Shown here piece after piece: positions 1 through 6,249 of a stretch of 14,686 nucleotides of DNA. The notes under the pieces were generated by a model. That model had not been told where the DNA came from and did no database searches. It worked only from the letters and a program-made list of their open reading frames with translations. Both the position numbers and the translations under genes were made by a program. Every line of letters begins with the position of its first letter. Positions within the stretch are counted from its first letter, which is position 1. This DNA comes from an uncultured Gemmatimonadota bacterium (lineage in GTDB: Bacteria; Gemmatimonadota; Gemmatimonadetes; Gemmatimonadales; Gemmatimonadaceae), in NCBI GenBank assembly GCA_946480295.1, contig CAMLIT010000107.1, positions 1 to 14,686 of the forward strand, written 5' to 3'.

Positions 1-786
1 ATCGGCGGCGCGGTGACCGCCGCACTCGTCGTCGCGGGGACGGCACCGCTCGGCGCCACGGCCGCCGGCGTGCTCGCCGGCGCGGCCGCGGGGGCGGCGG
101 CGGCGGCGCTGTCGGCGCGCCTGCGCATCGCCGTGCCGCTCGCCGGGATCCTCGTCAGCACGGCGCTGTACTCCGCGACCATGTACGTGCTCGGCGGGGG
201 CGACCTCTCCATCGCGCCGCGTCCGACGATCTTCGCCGTCGTCGGCGCGGCGGGCGAGTGGGGCACGCTGGCCGCGATGGTCGCGATCGTGGCGCTCGTC
301 GCGCTCGCGCTGCGCGTGTACTTCGCCACCGATGCCGGGCTCGCGCTGCGCGCGGCGGGCGACAACCCGGCGATGGCGCGCGCGCAGGGGATCGACGTGC
401 GCCGCACCCGCGGCGTCGGGCTCGCGCTCGCCAACGGCGCCGTCGGACTCTCCGGCGCGCTCTTCGTGCAGTACGAGGGGTTCGCGAACGTGCAGATGGG
501 GGTGGCGATGTACGCGAGCGGGCTCGCGTGCGTGGCGCTCGGCGGCGCCCTCGTCGGCGCGCGCACGGCGGGGCGGCAGGTCGCCGGCGCGCTCGTGGGG
601 GCCCTCGTCTACCGCGTCGCCGTGGCGCTCGCCCTGCGCGCGGGACTTCCGCCGAACGCGCTCAAGCTCGCGACCGTCGTGCTCGTGATCGTCGTCCTCG
701 CCCTGCCGGCGCTCGCCGGACGCGGCGCGGCGTGGAGCGGTCGCGTGGGCGCCACGCCCGCGCGCGCGGAGGGCGCCGATGATTGA
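1..786 (+). CDS. ABC transporter permease, COG4120-like (5' end missing)
   Basis: Inner-membrane permease of a putative importer in the uncharacterised (TrpXYZ-like) group. The frame is open from base 1, so the true start lies upstream; a GTG at 13 is only an internal codon. The visible 261 codons are strongly hydrophobic, with several Ala/Val/Leu-rich membrane spans. Between spans is the cytoplasmic loop typical of branched-chain-type permeases (from TDAGLALRAAGDNPAMARA to GIDVRRTRGVGLALANG), which would dock on the ATPase, followed by a Gly/Ala-rich segment ending in ALGGALVGART. Family members are near 290-300 residues, so about 30-40 residues are missing. The stop codon overlaps the start of the ATPase gene by 8 bases, indicating translational coupling. 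The binding protein is expected just outside the window. The substrate cannot be read from sequence; amino acid is a family-based guess. Confidence 0.82.
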   Translation: MGGAVTAALVVAGTAPLGATAAGVLAGAAAGAAAAALSARLRIAVPLAGILVSTALYSATMYVLGGGDLSIAPRPTIFAVVGAAGEWGTLAAMVAIVALVALALRVYFATDAGLALRAAGDNPAMARAQGIDVRRTRGVGLALANGAVGLSGALFVQYEGFANVQMGVAMYASGLACVALGGALVGARTAGRQVAGALVGALVYRVAVALALRAGLPPNALKLATVVLVIVVLALPALAGRGAAWSGRVGATPARAEGADD

Positions 787-1603
787 GCCCGCGCTCGAGA
801 TCGTCGACGTGCAGCACACGTTTCGCAGCGGCGCCGCCTCGCTTCGCGCGCTGCGCGGCGTGGATCTCGTCGTCGAGCGCGGCAGCTTCGTCGTCCTCGT
901 CGGCCGGAACGGCTCCGGGAAGTCCACCCTGCTCGACGTGGTCGCCGGGAGCATCGTCCCCGAAAAAGGGCTCGTGCGGCTCGACGGCGTGGACGTCACA
1001 CGCACGCCGGAGCACCTGCGGGCGCGTCGCATCGCCCGCGTGCGACAGGATCCACTGTCGGGCACCGCCCCGCGCCTCACCGTCGGCGAGAACCTCGCGC
1101 TCGCCCTGCGCCGGGCCGCGCGCCGGCGCGGGCTGTCGTGGGCGATGGGCGGCGCGCAGCGGCGGGAGCTCGCCGAGCAGCTCGCGCGCCTCGAGCTCGG
1201 GCTCGAGCGGCGACTCGACACCCCGGCGGGCGCGCTCTCGGGGGGCGAACGCCAGGCGCTCACGCTGCTGATGGCGACGCTGGTCCGGCCGTCGCTCCTG
1301 CTGCTCGACGAGCACACGGCGGCGCTCGACCCGCGCAGCGCCGAGCAGGTCGTGCGCCTGACGACGCGCCTCGTGCAGCGCGACGCGCTCACGACGCTGA
1401 TGGTGACGCACGCGCTCCCGCACGCGGTCTCGCTGGGCGACCGCACGGTGCTCATGCACGACGGGCGCATCGCCGAGGACTACACGGGCGCGAGAAAGCG
1501 GCGTCTCCAGGTCCAGGAGCTGCGCGACGCGTTCGAGCGGCTGCGGGACGGGGACCTGCTCGACGATCGCGCCGCGGCACTCCTGCGCCGCACGTACGTG
1601 TGA
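779..1603 (+). CDS. ABC transporter ATP-binding protein, COG1101-like
   Basis: 274-residue nucleotide-binding subunit that powers the permease encoded immediately upstream. Motifs in order: Walker A GRNGSGKST at residues 42-50, Q-loop Gln90, signature LSGGERQ at 153-159, Walker B LLLLDE at 173-178 followed by the D-loop (ALD), and switch His211 in MVTH. All catalytic positions are intact, so it should be active. The ATG at 779 lies inside the last codons of the permease gene (overlap 779-786), which favours coupled expression and fixes the start. The last ~40 residues are charged and helical, as in this subgroup. The gene ends only 16 bases from the stop of the convergent methyltransferase gene, with no clear terminator between them. 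Substrate unknown; a role in amino-acid-type uptake is inferred from the permease relationship. Confidence 0.9.
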   Translation: MIEPALEIVDVQHTFRSGAASLRALRGVDLVVERGSFVVLVGRNGSGKSTLLDVVAGSIVPEKGLVRLDGVDVTRTPEHLRARRIARVRQDPLSGTAPRLTVGENLALALRRAARRRGLSWAMGGAQRRELAEQLARLELGLERRLDTPAGALSGGERQALTLLMATLVRPSLLLLDEHTAALDPRSAEQVVRLTTRLVQRDALTTLMVTHALPHAVSLGDRTVLMHDGRIAEDYTGARKRRLQVQELRDAFERLRDGDLLDDRAAALLRRTYV

Positions 1604-1619
1604 GGGCCGGGCGCGCGTC

Positions 1620-2309
1620 TCAGCGGCGCGCGAGCTCGAAGATGCCGATCGGCCGGGGTCCGTCCGCCCCTTCGACGCTCCACTTGCTCACCGACACCGT
1701 CCAGCCGTCCGCCTCCATCGCTTCCATCAGGCGGATGCCCGGCTCGCGGAAGGGATCGGCGAGGAGGAGGCGACCCCCGCTCGCGAGGTTGGCGGCGAAG
1801 ATCGCGCGCAGGTGCGGGTGCATCGTGCGGCCGTACAGGACGTCGGCGCCGATGATCCAGTCGTATCGCTCGACGTCGTCCCACCGCTCCCAGTCGGCGA
1901 GCCGGTACTCGATGGTCGACACCGCGTTCCGTTCGCCGTTGCTCCGACAGACATTCATCGCCAGCCCCTGCCGGTCCGTCTGCACGACCCGGGCGCCTGA
2001 CGACGCGGCGACGATGCCTGGCAGCCCGGTGCCCGCCCCCAGCTCGAGGACGCGCGACCCGCGGAACTCCGCGGCGCGCGACGCGACGTCGTGGGCGAGG
2101 GCGATCGCCGCGGGCCAGAGGGCCACGCCGTATGGCAGCCGGCTCGTCTCCGAGTTGAGGAAGCGGAGCTCGTCGTCGTAGGTCAGCGTCGCGCCGGTGT
2201 GCAGGATCGACCACTCGCGACCGGCGACGCGCAGCCGATACTCCTCGAGGGGAAACCTCCCGACCGAGGTGCGCAGGAACCGCGGCTGGCCATCTCTCGT
2301 AGGCATCAT
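1620..2309 (-). CDS. class I SAM-dependent methyltransferase, METTL-like (Nnt1/COG3897 type)
   Basis: 229-residue cytoplasmic methyltransferase. The SAM-binding motif I is VLELGAGTGLPG at residues 87-98, the acidic end of strand 2 is Asp112 (VVQTD), and the strand-4 motif ADVLY is at 155-159. An N-terminal region of about 55 residues precedes the helix LPYGVALWPAAIALA, a layout shared with protein-lysine methyltransferases of the METTL20/METTL21 kind (for example those acting on electron-transfer flavoprotein beta). The target here is not evident and no ETF gene is in view. Two consecutive ATG codons (2309 and 2306) are candidate starts; no Shine-Dalgarno sequence is visible before either. 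The gene is divergent from the HTH regulator gene, with a 229-base shared upstream region, and convergent with the ABC ATPase gene. Family assignment is good; substrate is open. Confidence 0.8.
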   Translation of the reverse strand: MMPTRDGQPRFLRTSVGRFPLEEYRLRVAGREWSILHTGATLTYDDELRFLNSETSRLPYGVALWPAAIALAHDVASRAAEFRGSRVLELGAGTGLPGIVAASSGARVVQTDRQGLAMNVCRSNGERNAVSTIEYRLADWERWDDVERYDWIIGADVLYGRTMHPHLRAIFAANLASGGRLLLADPFREPGIRLMEAMEADGWTVSVSKWSVEGADGPRPIGIFELARR

Positions 2310-2538
2310 ATGGGTGACTGAAAACGCTCATGGATGACGCCTGGCCACCCAACAGATGTCGTCAACGATACGGCGTCGTGCGGCGTCGAAATGATGGGTG
2401 GATACAATTTCGGCTTCCGTTTCCTAAGAATCGTCTTAGAATTGGGCGAGCCCCGCCAGATCAGTACTCCCTCCTCGGGGCGTTGCGACGACGCTCTGCG
2501 TCGTGCTGAGCCCTTTCCTCCTCCTCACCCCGAACTCG
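2310..2538. promoter_or_regulatory. divergent control region of the methyltransferase and HTH genes
   Basis: Non-coding space between two divergent starts. By count, 2311-2450 is 53% G+C, well below the surrounding genes. It contains a -10-like TACAAT at 2403-2408 (+ strand, 5 of 6 matches to consensus, but no good -35). It also has two copies of CGGCGTCG spaced 10 bases apart (2371-2378 and 2381-2388), the palindrome described separately at 2424-2439, and an inverted repeat ACGACGC/GCGTCGT with a 3-base spacer at 2488-2504. On the - strand a TTGACG (complement of 2360-2365) could be a -35, but no matching -10 is seen. Promoter positions are therefore suggestions only. Confidence 0.4.
2424..2439. 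promoter_or_regulatory. perfect palindrome, possible operator
   Basis: CTAAGA, spacer ATCG, TCTTAG: six-base arms with perfect symmetry in a locally A+T-rich patch, 16-21 bases after the -10-like TACAAT on the + strand. Its size and position fit a dimeric helix-turn-helix repressor site, and the nearest regulator gene (2539-2904) encodes such a domain. Binding is inferred, not shown. Confidence 0.35.
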
Positions 2539-2904
2539 ATGCCCGCATCCCGTACGCCGACTCGCTCCGCGCGCTCGCCCGAGACCAGGACGCCCAGCCA
2601 GGGGAAGCCGAAGGGCGGGGGCGCGTCCAGACAGCGTGGGCGCATCCAGACGATCCCGAAGGAGATTCTGGCGAAGGAGATACGGACGATCATCCAGTAC
2701 CGCCACCTGAATCAGGCGCAGGCGGCGGAGATCGTCGGCGACGCCCAGTCGCAGCTCTCGCTCGTGCTGAGTGGGAAGCTCGACGGCTTCTCGAGTGATC
2801 GGCTGCTGCAGATGCTGCTCCGACTGGGCCGGAACGTCGACGTGATCATCAAGCCGACGGGTGGGGTGAGGAGACAGGGGAAGCTGAGGGTGATCCTCGG
2901 CTGA
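2539..2904 (+). CDS. XRE/HigA2-like helix-turn-helix regulator (HTH_37 type)
   Basis: 121-residue DNA-binding protein. The first ~30 residues are Ser/Thr/Arg/Lys-rich and probably disordered. The core (about residues 40-108) reads TIPKEILAKEIRTIIQYRHL, then NQAQAAEIVGDAQSQLSLVL, then SGKLDGFSSDRLLQMLLRLG and NVDVIIKP. This is the signature order of the HTH_37 group, which includes antitoxins of HigBA-type modules and stand-alone regulators. Helix 2-turn-helix 3 is NQAQAAEIVGDAQSQLSLVLSG. No HigB-like or Gp49-like toxin frame exists on either side, so the gene is solitary here. The ATG at 2539 was chosen; a GTG at 2503 in the same frame would add 12 residues, but it lies in an inverted repeat and neither start has a ribosome site. 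Likely represses its own promoter (inferred). Confidence 0.78.
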   Translation: MPASRTPTRSARSPETRTPSQGKPKGGGASRQRGRIQTIPKEILAKEIRTIIQYRHLNQAQAAEIVGDAQSQLSLVLSGKLDGFSSDRLLQMLLRLGRNVDVIIKPTGGVRRQGKLRVILG

Positions 2905-2906
2905 GG

Positions 2907-2938
2907 GGCGGGAGGCGGAAGGCGGGAGGGGGAAGGCG
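2907..2938 (+). repeat. G-rich 14-base tandem duplication
   Basis: Two adjacent 14-base units, 2907-2920 and 2921-2934, differ at one base (GGCGGGAGGCGGAA versus GGCGGGAGGGGGAA), with the first four bases of a third copy at 2935-2938. The array starts three bases after the regulator stop codon. Purine-rich on the + strand; no function is evident. Confidence 0.6.
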
Positions 2939-2940
2939 TG

Positions 2941-2977
2941 GTCATCCCGAGGGAGCGCAGCGATCGAGGGAGCTACC
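2941..2977. repeat. interspersed-repeat-like segment starting GTCATCCCGAG
   Basis: The segment starts GTCATCCCGAGGGAGCGCAG and ends CGATCGAGGGAGCTACC. It resembles a class of short intergenic repeats (GTCATCCCGAGCGAAGCGAGGG-like) that I recall from many unrelated bacterial genomes. It carries an internal direct repeat CGAGGGAG at 2948-2955 and 2965-2972. Copy number in this genome cannot be judged from one window; only one copy was noticed here. Confidence 0.4.
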
Positions 2978-3016
2978 CTGCGCCGACCGTGGTTGGGGGA
3001 CTGGAACGACGTCATT

Positions 3017-3097
3017 GGTCATTCGTTGTTGGCGAGCCGCTCGGGATGCCACGTGCGGCGTCCCGAGCGGCTCGCGAACTACCAACAACCAACGACC
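3017..3097. repeat. long imperfect palindrome / giant hairpin
   Basis: Inner arms 3032-3046 and 3061-3075 are perfectly complementary over 15 bp (GCGAGCCGCTCGGGA against TCCCGAGCGGCTCGC). Counting one T:G wobble, the stem extends through 3050 and 3057 to about 19 bp around the six-base loop ACGTGC. Outer arms 3017-3032 and 3082-3097 match at 14 of 16 positions, separated from the inner stem by unpaired bases 3076-3081 on one side. The element lies between convergent genes (regulator on +, porin on -), so it could end transcription from both sides, although no T-run follows the stem. Its size and layered arms look more like a mobile palindromic repeat (REP/MITE-like) than an ordinary terminator. 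Confidence 0.75.
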
Positions 3098-3152
3098 GAT
3101 CGCGCTGGTGCGGCTTCCGCCGCCGGCCTCCCGCAAGGCGCGGACCGCCTCC

Positions 3153-4493
3153 CTACTTTCTCGCCCTCCCGGGCGCGTACGTGAACCCCAGCAGGAACGA
3201 GTTCTCCGACATCGTGCTCTTCACGCTCGACCCGGGCACGGCACCCGCCGGCGTCTGGATCGGGCCGGTGATCGAGTTCGCGAACGCGCGATAGTAGCCG
3301 ACGTCGACGCCGAGCCCGTTCGGGAAGAGATAGCCGAAGCCGACGGTCGCGTGATGCTGCACCACCGCGGGCGCCGGGGCATTGAACATCGCGAGCGCCG
3401 GCGGCACGGGGTTACCCGAATAGTTGTAGCCGAGGCGGATCGCGTACGGCGGCTCCGGGGTGAGCTGCGCGCCGATGCCGAACGACCAGATGTTCTTCCA
3501 CCCGAAGCCCTTCACCGAGCCGTCGGCGTTGAAACCGGACTCGCTGAAGCCGCGCGTGCTGGCGTACGTGACGTACTTGCCGTCCGCCGCGAGGTAGAGC
3601 TTCTCGCCGGGGCGCAGCGACACGCCCGCGGCGTAGACCGCCGGGACGTCCATGGCGAAATCGATCGTACGCGTGGTGTTGAAGCTCGCCAGGTTCGGGT
3701 TCGCGTACACGGTCCCGAAGTGGTACTTCTGGAAGACCTGCGGGCTCGTGTACGCCAGGCCGAGGTCGATCGCCGGCGTGAGCGAGTACTGCAGCCCGGC
3801 CTGCATCCCGATGCCGAACGAGCCGTCGGCGTCCGACGCGTTGGAGTAGTACGCCCGATCGTCCGAGGTGCCGTAGACGCCGTCGGGGCCCGGATCCACC
3901 GCCGGCGCGCCGACCGGCATCGGGGCGACGGCGAGCGACGACCAGTCGAGATTGGCCGCGATGCCGAGGCGCAGCCGGTCGCCGACGCGCACCGCGAGCG
4001 CCGGCGCGATCTTCATGAGCTGGAAATTGCTGTAGACCTGGCCGAAGCCATTGGGCGGCGCCATGAGGATCGGGTTCGAGGCGTCGCCGTGGTAGTCCAC
4101 GCCGAAGCCGCCGATGCCCAGCCCGGCGACGCCGATCGCGAGCCGGCCGCCGTCGAGCGTGCGGCTCCAGCCGAACGCCGGGACCGGGGTGAACTCGCTG
4201 CTGCTCGCCGTGGATCCGTGCATCGGGCCGTAGCTGCTCTCGATCGTCCGGTCGGGCTTGAACATCTCGAAGGAGATCTCGGTCGACGTCCCGGTGAAGC
4301 CGAGCAGCCCGGCCGGGTTGGTGTAGAACGCGCCGAGGATGCTGCTCGCCGACGCGACACCGACGCCTGCCACCGCGGAGTTCACCGCGCCGACGCCGTG
4401 GAGGAAGTGGCCGTCCGTCGCGCGCGCCGCGGCCGGCGTCGACGCCAGCACCGCGACTGCGACGGCGGCGAGGGATGCGTTCCTGTGGATCAT
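3153..4493 (-). CDS. OmpP1/FadL family outer-membrane transport protein
   Basis: 446-residue outer-membrane beta-barrel for uptake of hydrophobic molecules such as long-chain fatty acids or aromatic hydrocarbons (family knowledge). Residues 1-25 form a Sec signal peptide ending AAARA. The mature N-terminus (TDGHFLHGVGAVNSAVAGVG) and the NPAG motif at 59-62 are hallmarks of the hatch region. The rest alternates short amphipathic strands and Gly/Asn/Asp-rich loops, with repeated aromatic-rich strand ends. An Asp-rich loop DPGPDGVYGTSDD at 200-212 resembles a calcium-binding loop and is probably extracellular. The start has a strong ribosome site (GAGGTGA a few bases upstream). The gene follows the unknown exported protein by 44 bases on the same strand, so the two are probably co-transcribed. 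The cargo is not predictable from sequence. Confidence 0.88.
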   Translation of the reverse strand: MIHRNASLAAVAVAVLASTPAAARATDGHFLHGVGAVNSAVAGVGVASASSILGAFYTNPAGLLGFTGTSTEISFEMFKPDRTIESSYGPMHGSTASSSEFTPVPAFGWSRTLDGGRLAIGVAGLGIGGFGVDYHGDASNPILMAPPNGFGQVYSNFQLMKIAPALAVRVGDRLRLGIAANLDWSSLAVAPMPVGAPAVDPGPDGVYGTSDDRAYYSNASDADGSFGIGMQAGLQYSLTPAIDLGLAYTSPQVFQKYHFGTVYANPNLASFNTTRTIDFAMDVPAVYAAGVSLRPGEKLYLAADGKYVTYASTRGFSESGFNADGSVKGFGWKNIWSFGIGAQLTPEPPYAIRLGYNYSGNPVPPALAMFNAPAPAVVQHHATVGFGYLFPNGLGVDVGYYRAFANSITGPIQTPAGAVPGSSVKSTMSENSFLLGFTYAPGRARK

Positions 4494-4537
4494 GGCTCAC
4501 CTCACGATGACGGTTCTTCGCGGGCGCGGTCCCCTGC

Positions 4538-5677
4538 TCAGGGCGCGGCCGTGCCGGGCGATGCGAGCAGTCGCCGGAGCTCCGCGGCGAGCGCACGCTC
4601 TGTCGTGCGAGCGAGCGGGTACGCCTCGTCGAAGGTCCGGTGCGAGCCGGCGCCGCCCGCGGCGCGCCGGAAGGTCTCGCGGTAGGCCGCGGCGAGCGCT
4701 GGCGCGGTCGCGTCGAGGAGCGCCGCGCCGCACCGAACCGCCGCACGCGCGCTCTCGCCGGCGGCCGCGACGCGGTCCGCGCTCGCCGCGACGGCGCTCG
4801 GCAGTCGCCGCACGATCGGGAAGCACAGCTCGCGCACCGCGGCGAGCAGCGGCGCGGGGTCTGCCCGGTCGTCCAACGCCCACGACACGGCGATCACGGG
4901 GACGCCGCCCGCCGGCGCATCGGCCACGACGCGCCCCTCCGGCCCGAGCGCCGGCACGACGTAGATGGTGCCGCGCCGCAGCGCGAGCGCCGCGAGCGGA
5001 ACGGCGAGCGCGGGGGCGAAGCTCTCGTCCCACCGACGCTGCAGCGCGTCGAGGGCCTCGCGGCGCGCGGCCGCCGAGCGAGTCGCCCAGCCGGCGTAGA
5101 ACTCCCGCCACTCGCTGTCGAGGTCACGGGCGAGCAGCCCGAGCGCCGCTCGCTCGGCGCCGGTTCCCAGCTGCTCGCGCACCGCCTCGATCGCGGCGCG
5201 CTGACCGGGGGTGAGCGGCCCGATGGGCGACCCATCCGCGACCGAGCGCAGGATGCGCAGGAAGACCGCGGGCTCCGTCGTCGCGAAGTAGAGCGGCAGG
5301 AAGTGCAGCACCTCGAACGCGCTGTCGCGCGCCAGCGCGGCGCGGAGCGGCGCCGCATCCCGCTCGAGGGGCGTGGGTTCCAGGCCGCGGGCCGCCTTCA
5401 CGCGCCGCATGCCGCGGGCGTAGCCCACGACGTGGTAGGGGAGGGGCCCCGGTCCGTCGTAGCCGATCGTGGCGAGGCCGTGGTACCAGAGGTCGACCGT
5501 CGCGCTCTCGCGCACGAGCCACCGGGCGGGCGGCGTCGCCGGGCGCGCCGGCTGCGCGGCGAGTGCGCTCGTCAGGACGGCGCCGGCGAGCAGGATCGCG
5601 ACGAGCGCCCGGTGCGAGGCGCCCCGGCGCGCGCGATCACGCGGCACCCGGCGCACGAGGAACGTTCGGTCGCCCAC
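4538..5677 (-). CDS. exported protein of unknown function
   Basis: 379 residues; I do not recognise a named family. The GTG at 5677 is supported by GGAGG (complement of 5683-5687) five bases upstream. A basic N-terminus of ~22 residues is followed by a hydrophobic stretch (ALVAILLAGAVLTSALA), so it is exported or anchored, with possible signal peptidase cleavage near residues 40-41. The mature part is Ala/Arg/Leu-rich and mostly helical. Recognisable landmarks are VDLWYHGLATIGYDG (61-75), FEVLHFLPLYF (121-131), GTIYVVPALGPEGRV (236-250), a helix LLAAVRELCFPIVRR (277-291) and Cys285/Cys316, which could form a disulphide. The helix containing VREL resembles the active-site helix of gluzincin peptidases without the zinc-binding His residues, which is speculative. 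It precedes the FadL-family porin by 44 bases, suggesting a joint envelope role. Confidence 0.75.
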   Translation of the reverse strand: MGDRTFLVRRVPRDRARRGASHRALVAILLAGAVLTSALAAQPARPATPPARWLVRESATVDLWYHGLATIGYDGPGPLPYHVVGYARGMRRVKAARGLEPTPLERDAAPLRAALARDSAFEVLHFLPLYFATTEPAVFLRILRSVADGSPIGPLTPGQRAAIEAVREQLGTGAERAALGLLARDLDSEWREFYAGWATRSAAARREALDALQRRWDESFAPALAVPLAALALRRGTIYVVPALGPEGRVVADAPAGGVPVIAVSWALDDRADPAPLLAAVRELCFPIVRRLPSAVAASADRVAAAGESARAAVRCGAALLDATAPALAAAYRETFRRAAGGAGSHRTFDEAYPLARTTERALAAELRRLLASPGTAAP

Positions 5678-5778
5678 GCCCGCCTCCGCACGGAGATCGA
5701 CATCTCAGCGTAGGGCGCGCGGCCGTGCGCGAGCATCGGGGCGGGCCGGTTTCACGCGTCGGGCGAAAACCGACCGGA

Positions 5779-5803
5779 GCCGACGGCGCGGCGCGCCGTC
5801 GGC
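5779..5803 (-). terminator. hairpin, likely terminator of the small lipoprotein gene
   Basis: Perfect 11-bp stem (GCCGACGGCGC against GCGCCGTCGGC) with the three-base loop GGC, starting 31 bases after the lipoprotein stop codon on the - strand. A TTTT run follows about 9 bases beyond the stem in the direction of transcription, further away than in a textbook intrinsic terminator. Confidence 0.5.
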
Positions 5804-5834
5804 GATCGTGAGGGATGGCGGGTCCGGCGGGTCG

Positions 5835-6047
5835 TTACGGGACCGACTTCCAGGGCAGCGCGGTCAGGCTGTAGTACAGGTCCTTCTCGGCCCTGAAGTT
5901 CAGGTTGCCGAGCTGCGGGTTCGCGTCCGCGCCGTTCGCCATCGCGCGGTGGAGCTGCGCGCGCGTCTCCCGGCTCAGCGCGAGCGAGCAGCCGCCGAGC
6001 GCGAGCGCGACTCCGAGCCCGACGATCGTCATCACGGTCCGCCGCAT
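5835..6047 (-). CDS. small lipoprotein of unknown function
   Basis: 70-residue predicted lipoprotein. The N-terminus MRRTVMTIVGLGVALALGGC has two arginines, a hydrophobic core and a lipobox LGGC with the lipidated Cys20. The mature part is only 50 residues and polar, ending LYYSLTALPWKSVP; no domain is recognised. The ATG at 6047 is preferred because CAGGAGAGGGACG directly precedes it, an excellent ribosome site; the same frame stays open to 6167 but that extension would bury the signal peptide. It is divergent from the UbiB-like kinase gene with 202 bases between starts and is followed by a hairpin at 5779-5803. It stands alone as a transcription unit. Function unknown; probably a minor envelope protein. 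Confidence 0.7.
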   Translation of the reverse strand: MRRTVMTIVGLGVALALGGCSLALSRETRAQLHRAMANGADANPQLGNLNFRAEKDLYYSLTALPWKSVP

Positions 6048-6249
6048 CGTCCCTCTCCTGATGATGGTGCGCGAGCGCGCACGTGGACTTCCATGATGCT
6101 GCATCGTGTGTTCCACCGACAGCCCTGGCCCCCGGCCCCGACAGACATCGTCATCGGGCCGATCCACGTTGAGACAGTGCCGCGCATCGGCGACGGGCCT
6201 CGCAGCCTCGCCGGCCCGGCCCGCCGACCCGGTCCCGCAGGGATGGCCC

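Noticed and set aside
2334..2798. Possible toxin partner upstream of and overlapping the HTH gene
   Set aside because: The predicted protein lacks any HigB/Gp49-like pattern and runs out of frame through the HTH coding sequence.
2907..3097. CRISPR-like array
   Set aside because: The repeats are adjacent or palindromic and differ from each other; there are no regular spacers and no cas genes.
3015..4685. A 556-codon open frame antisense to the FadL-family gene
   Set aside because: Low-complexity Arg/Val/Glu/Asp translation; the sense frame has signal peptide, NPAG motif and ribosome site.
6106..6249. N-terminal extension of the UbiB-like protein from GTG 6106
   Set aside because: The added 48 residues are Pro/Ser/Arg-rich and unlike the family, while GTG 6250 has a well-spaced AGGGA.
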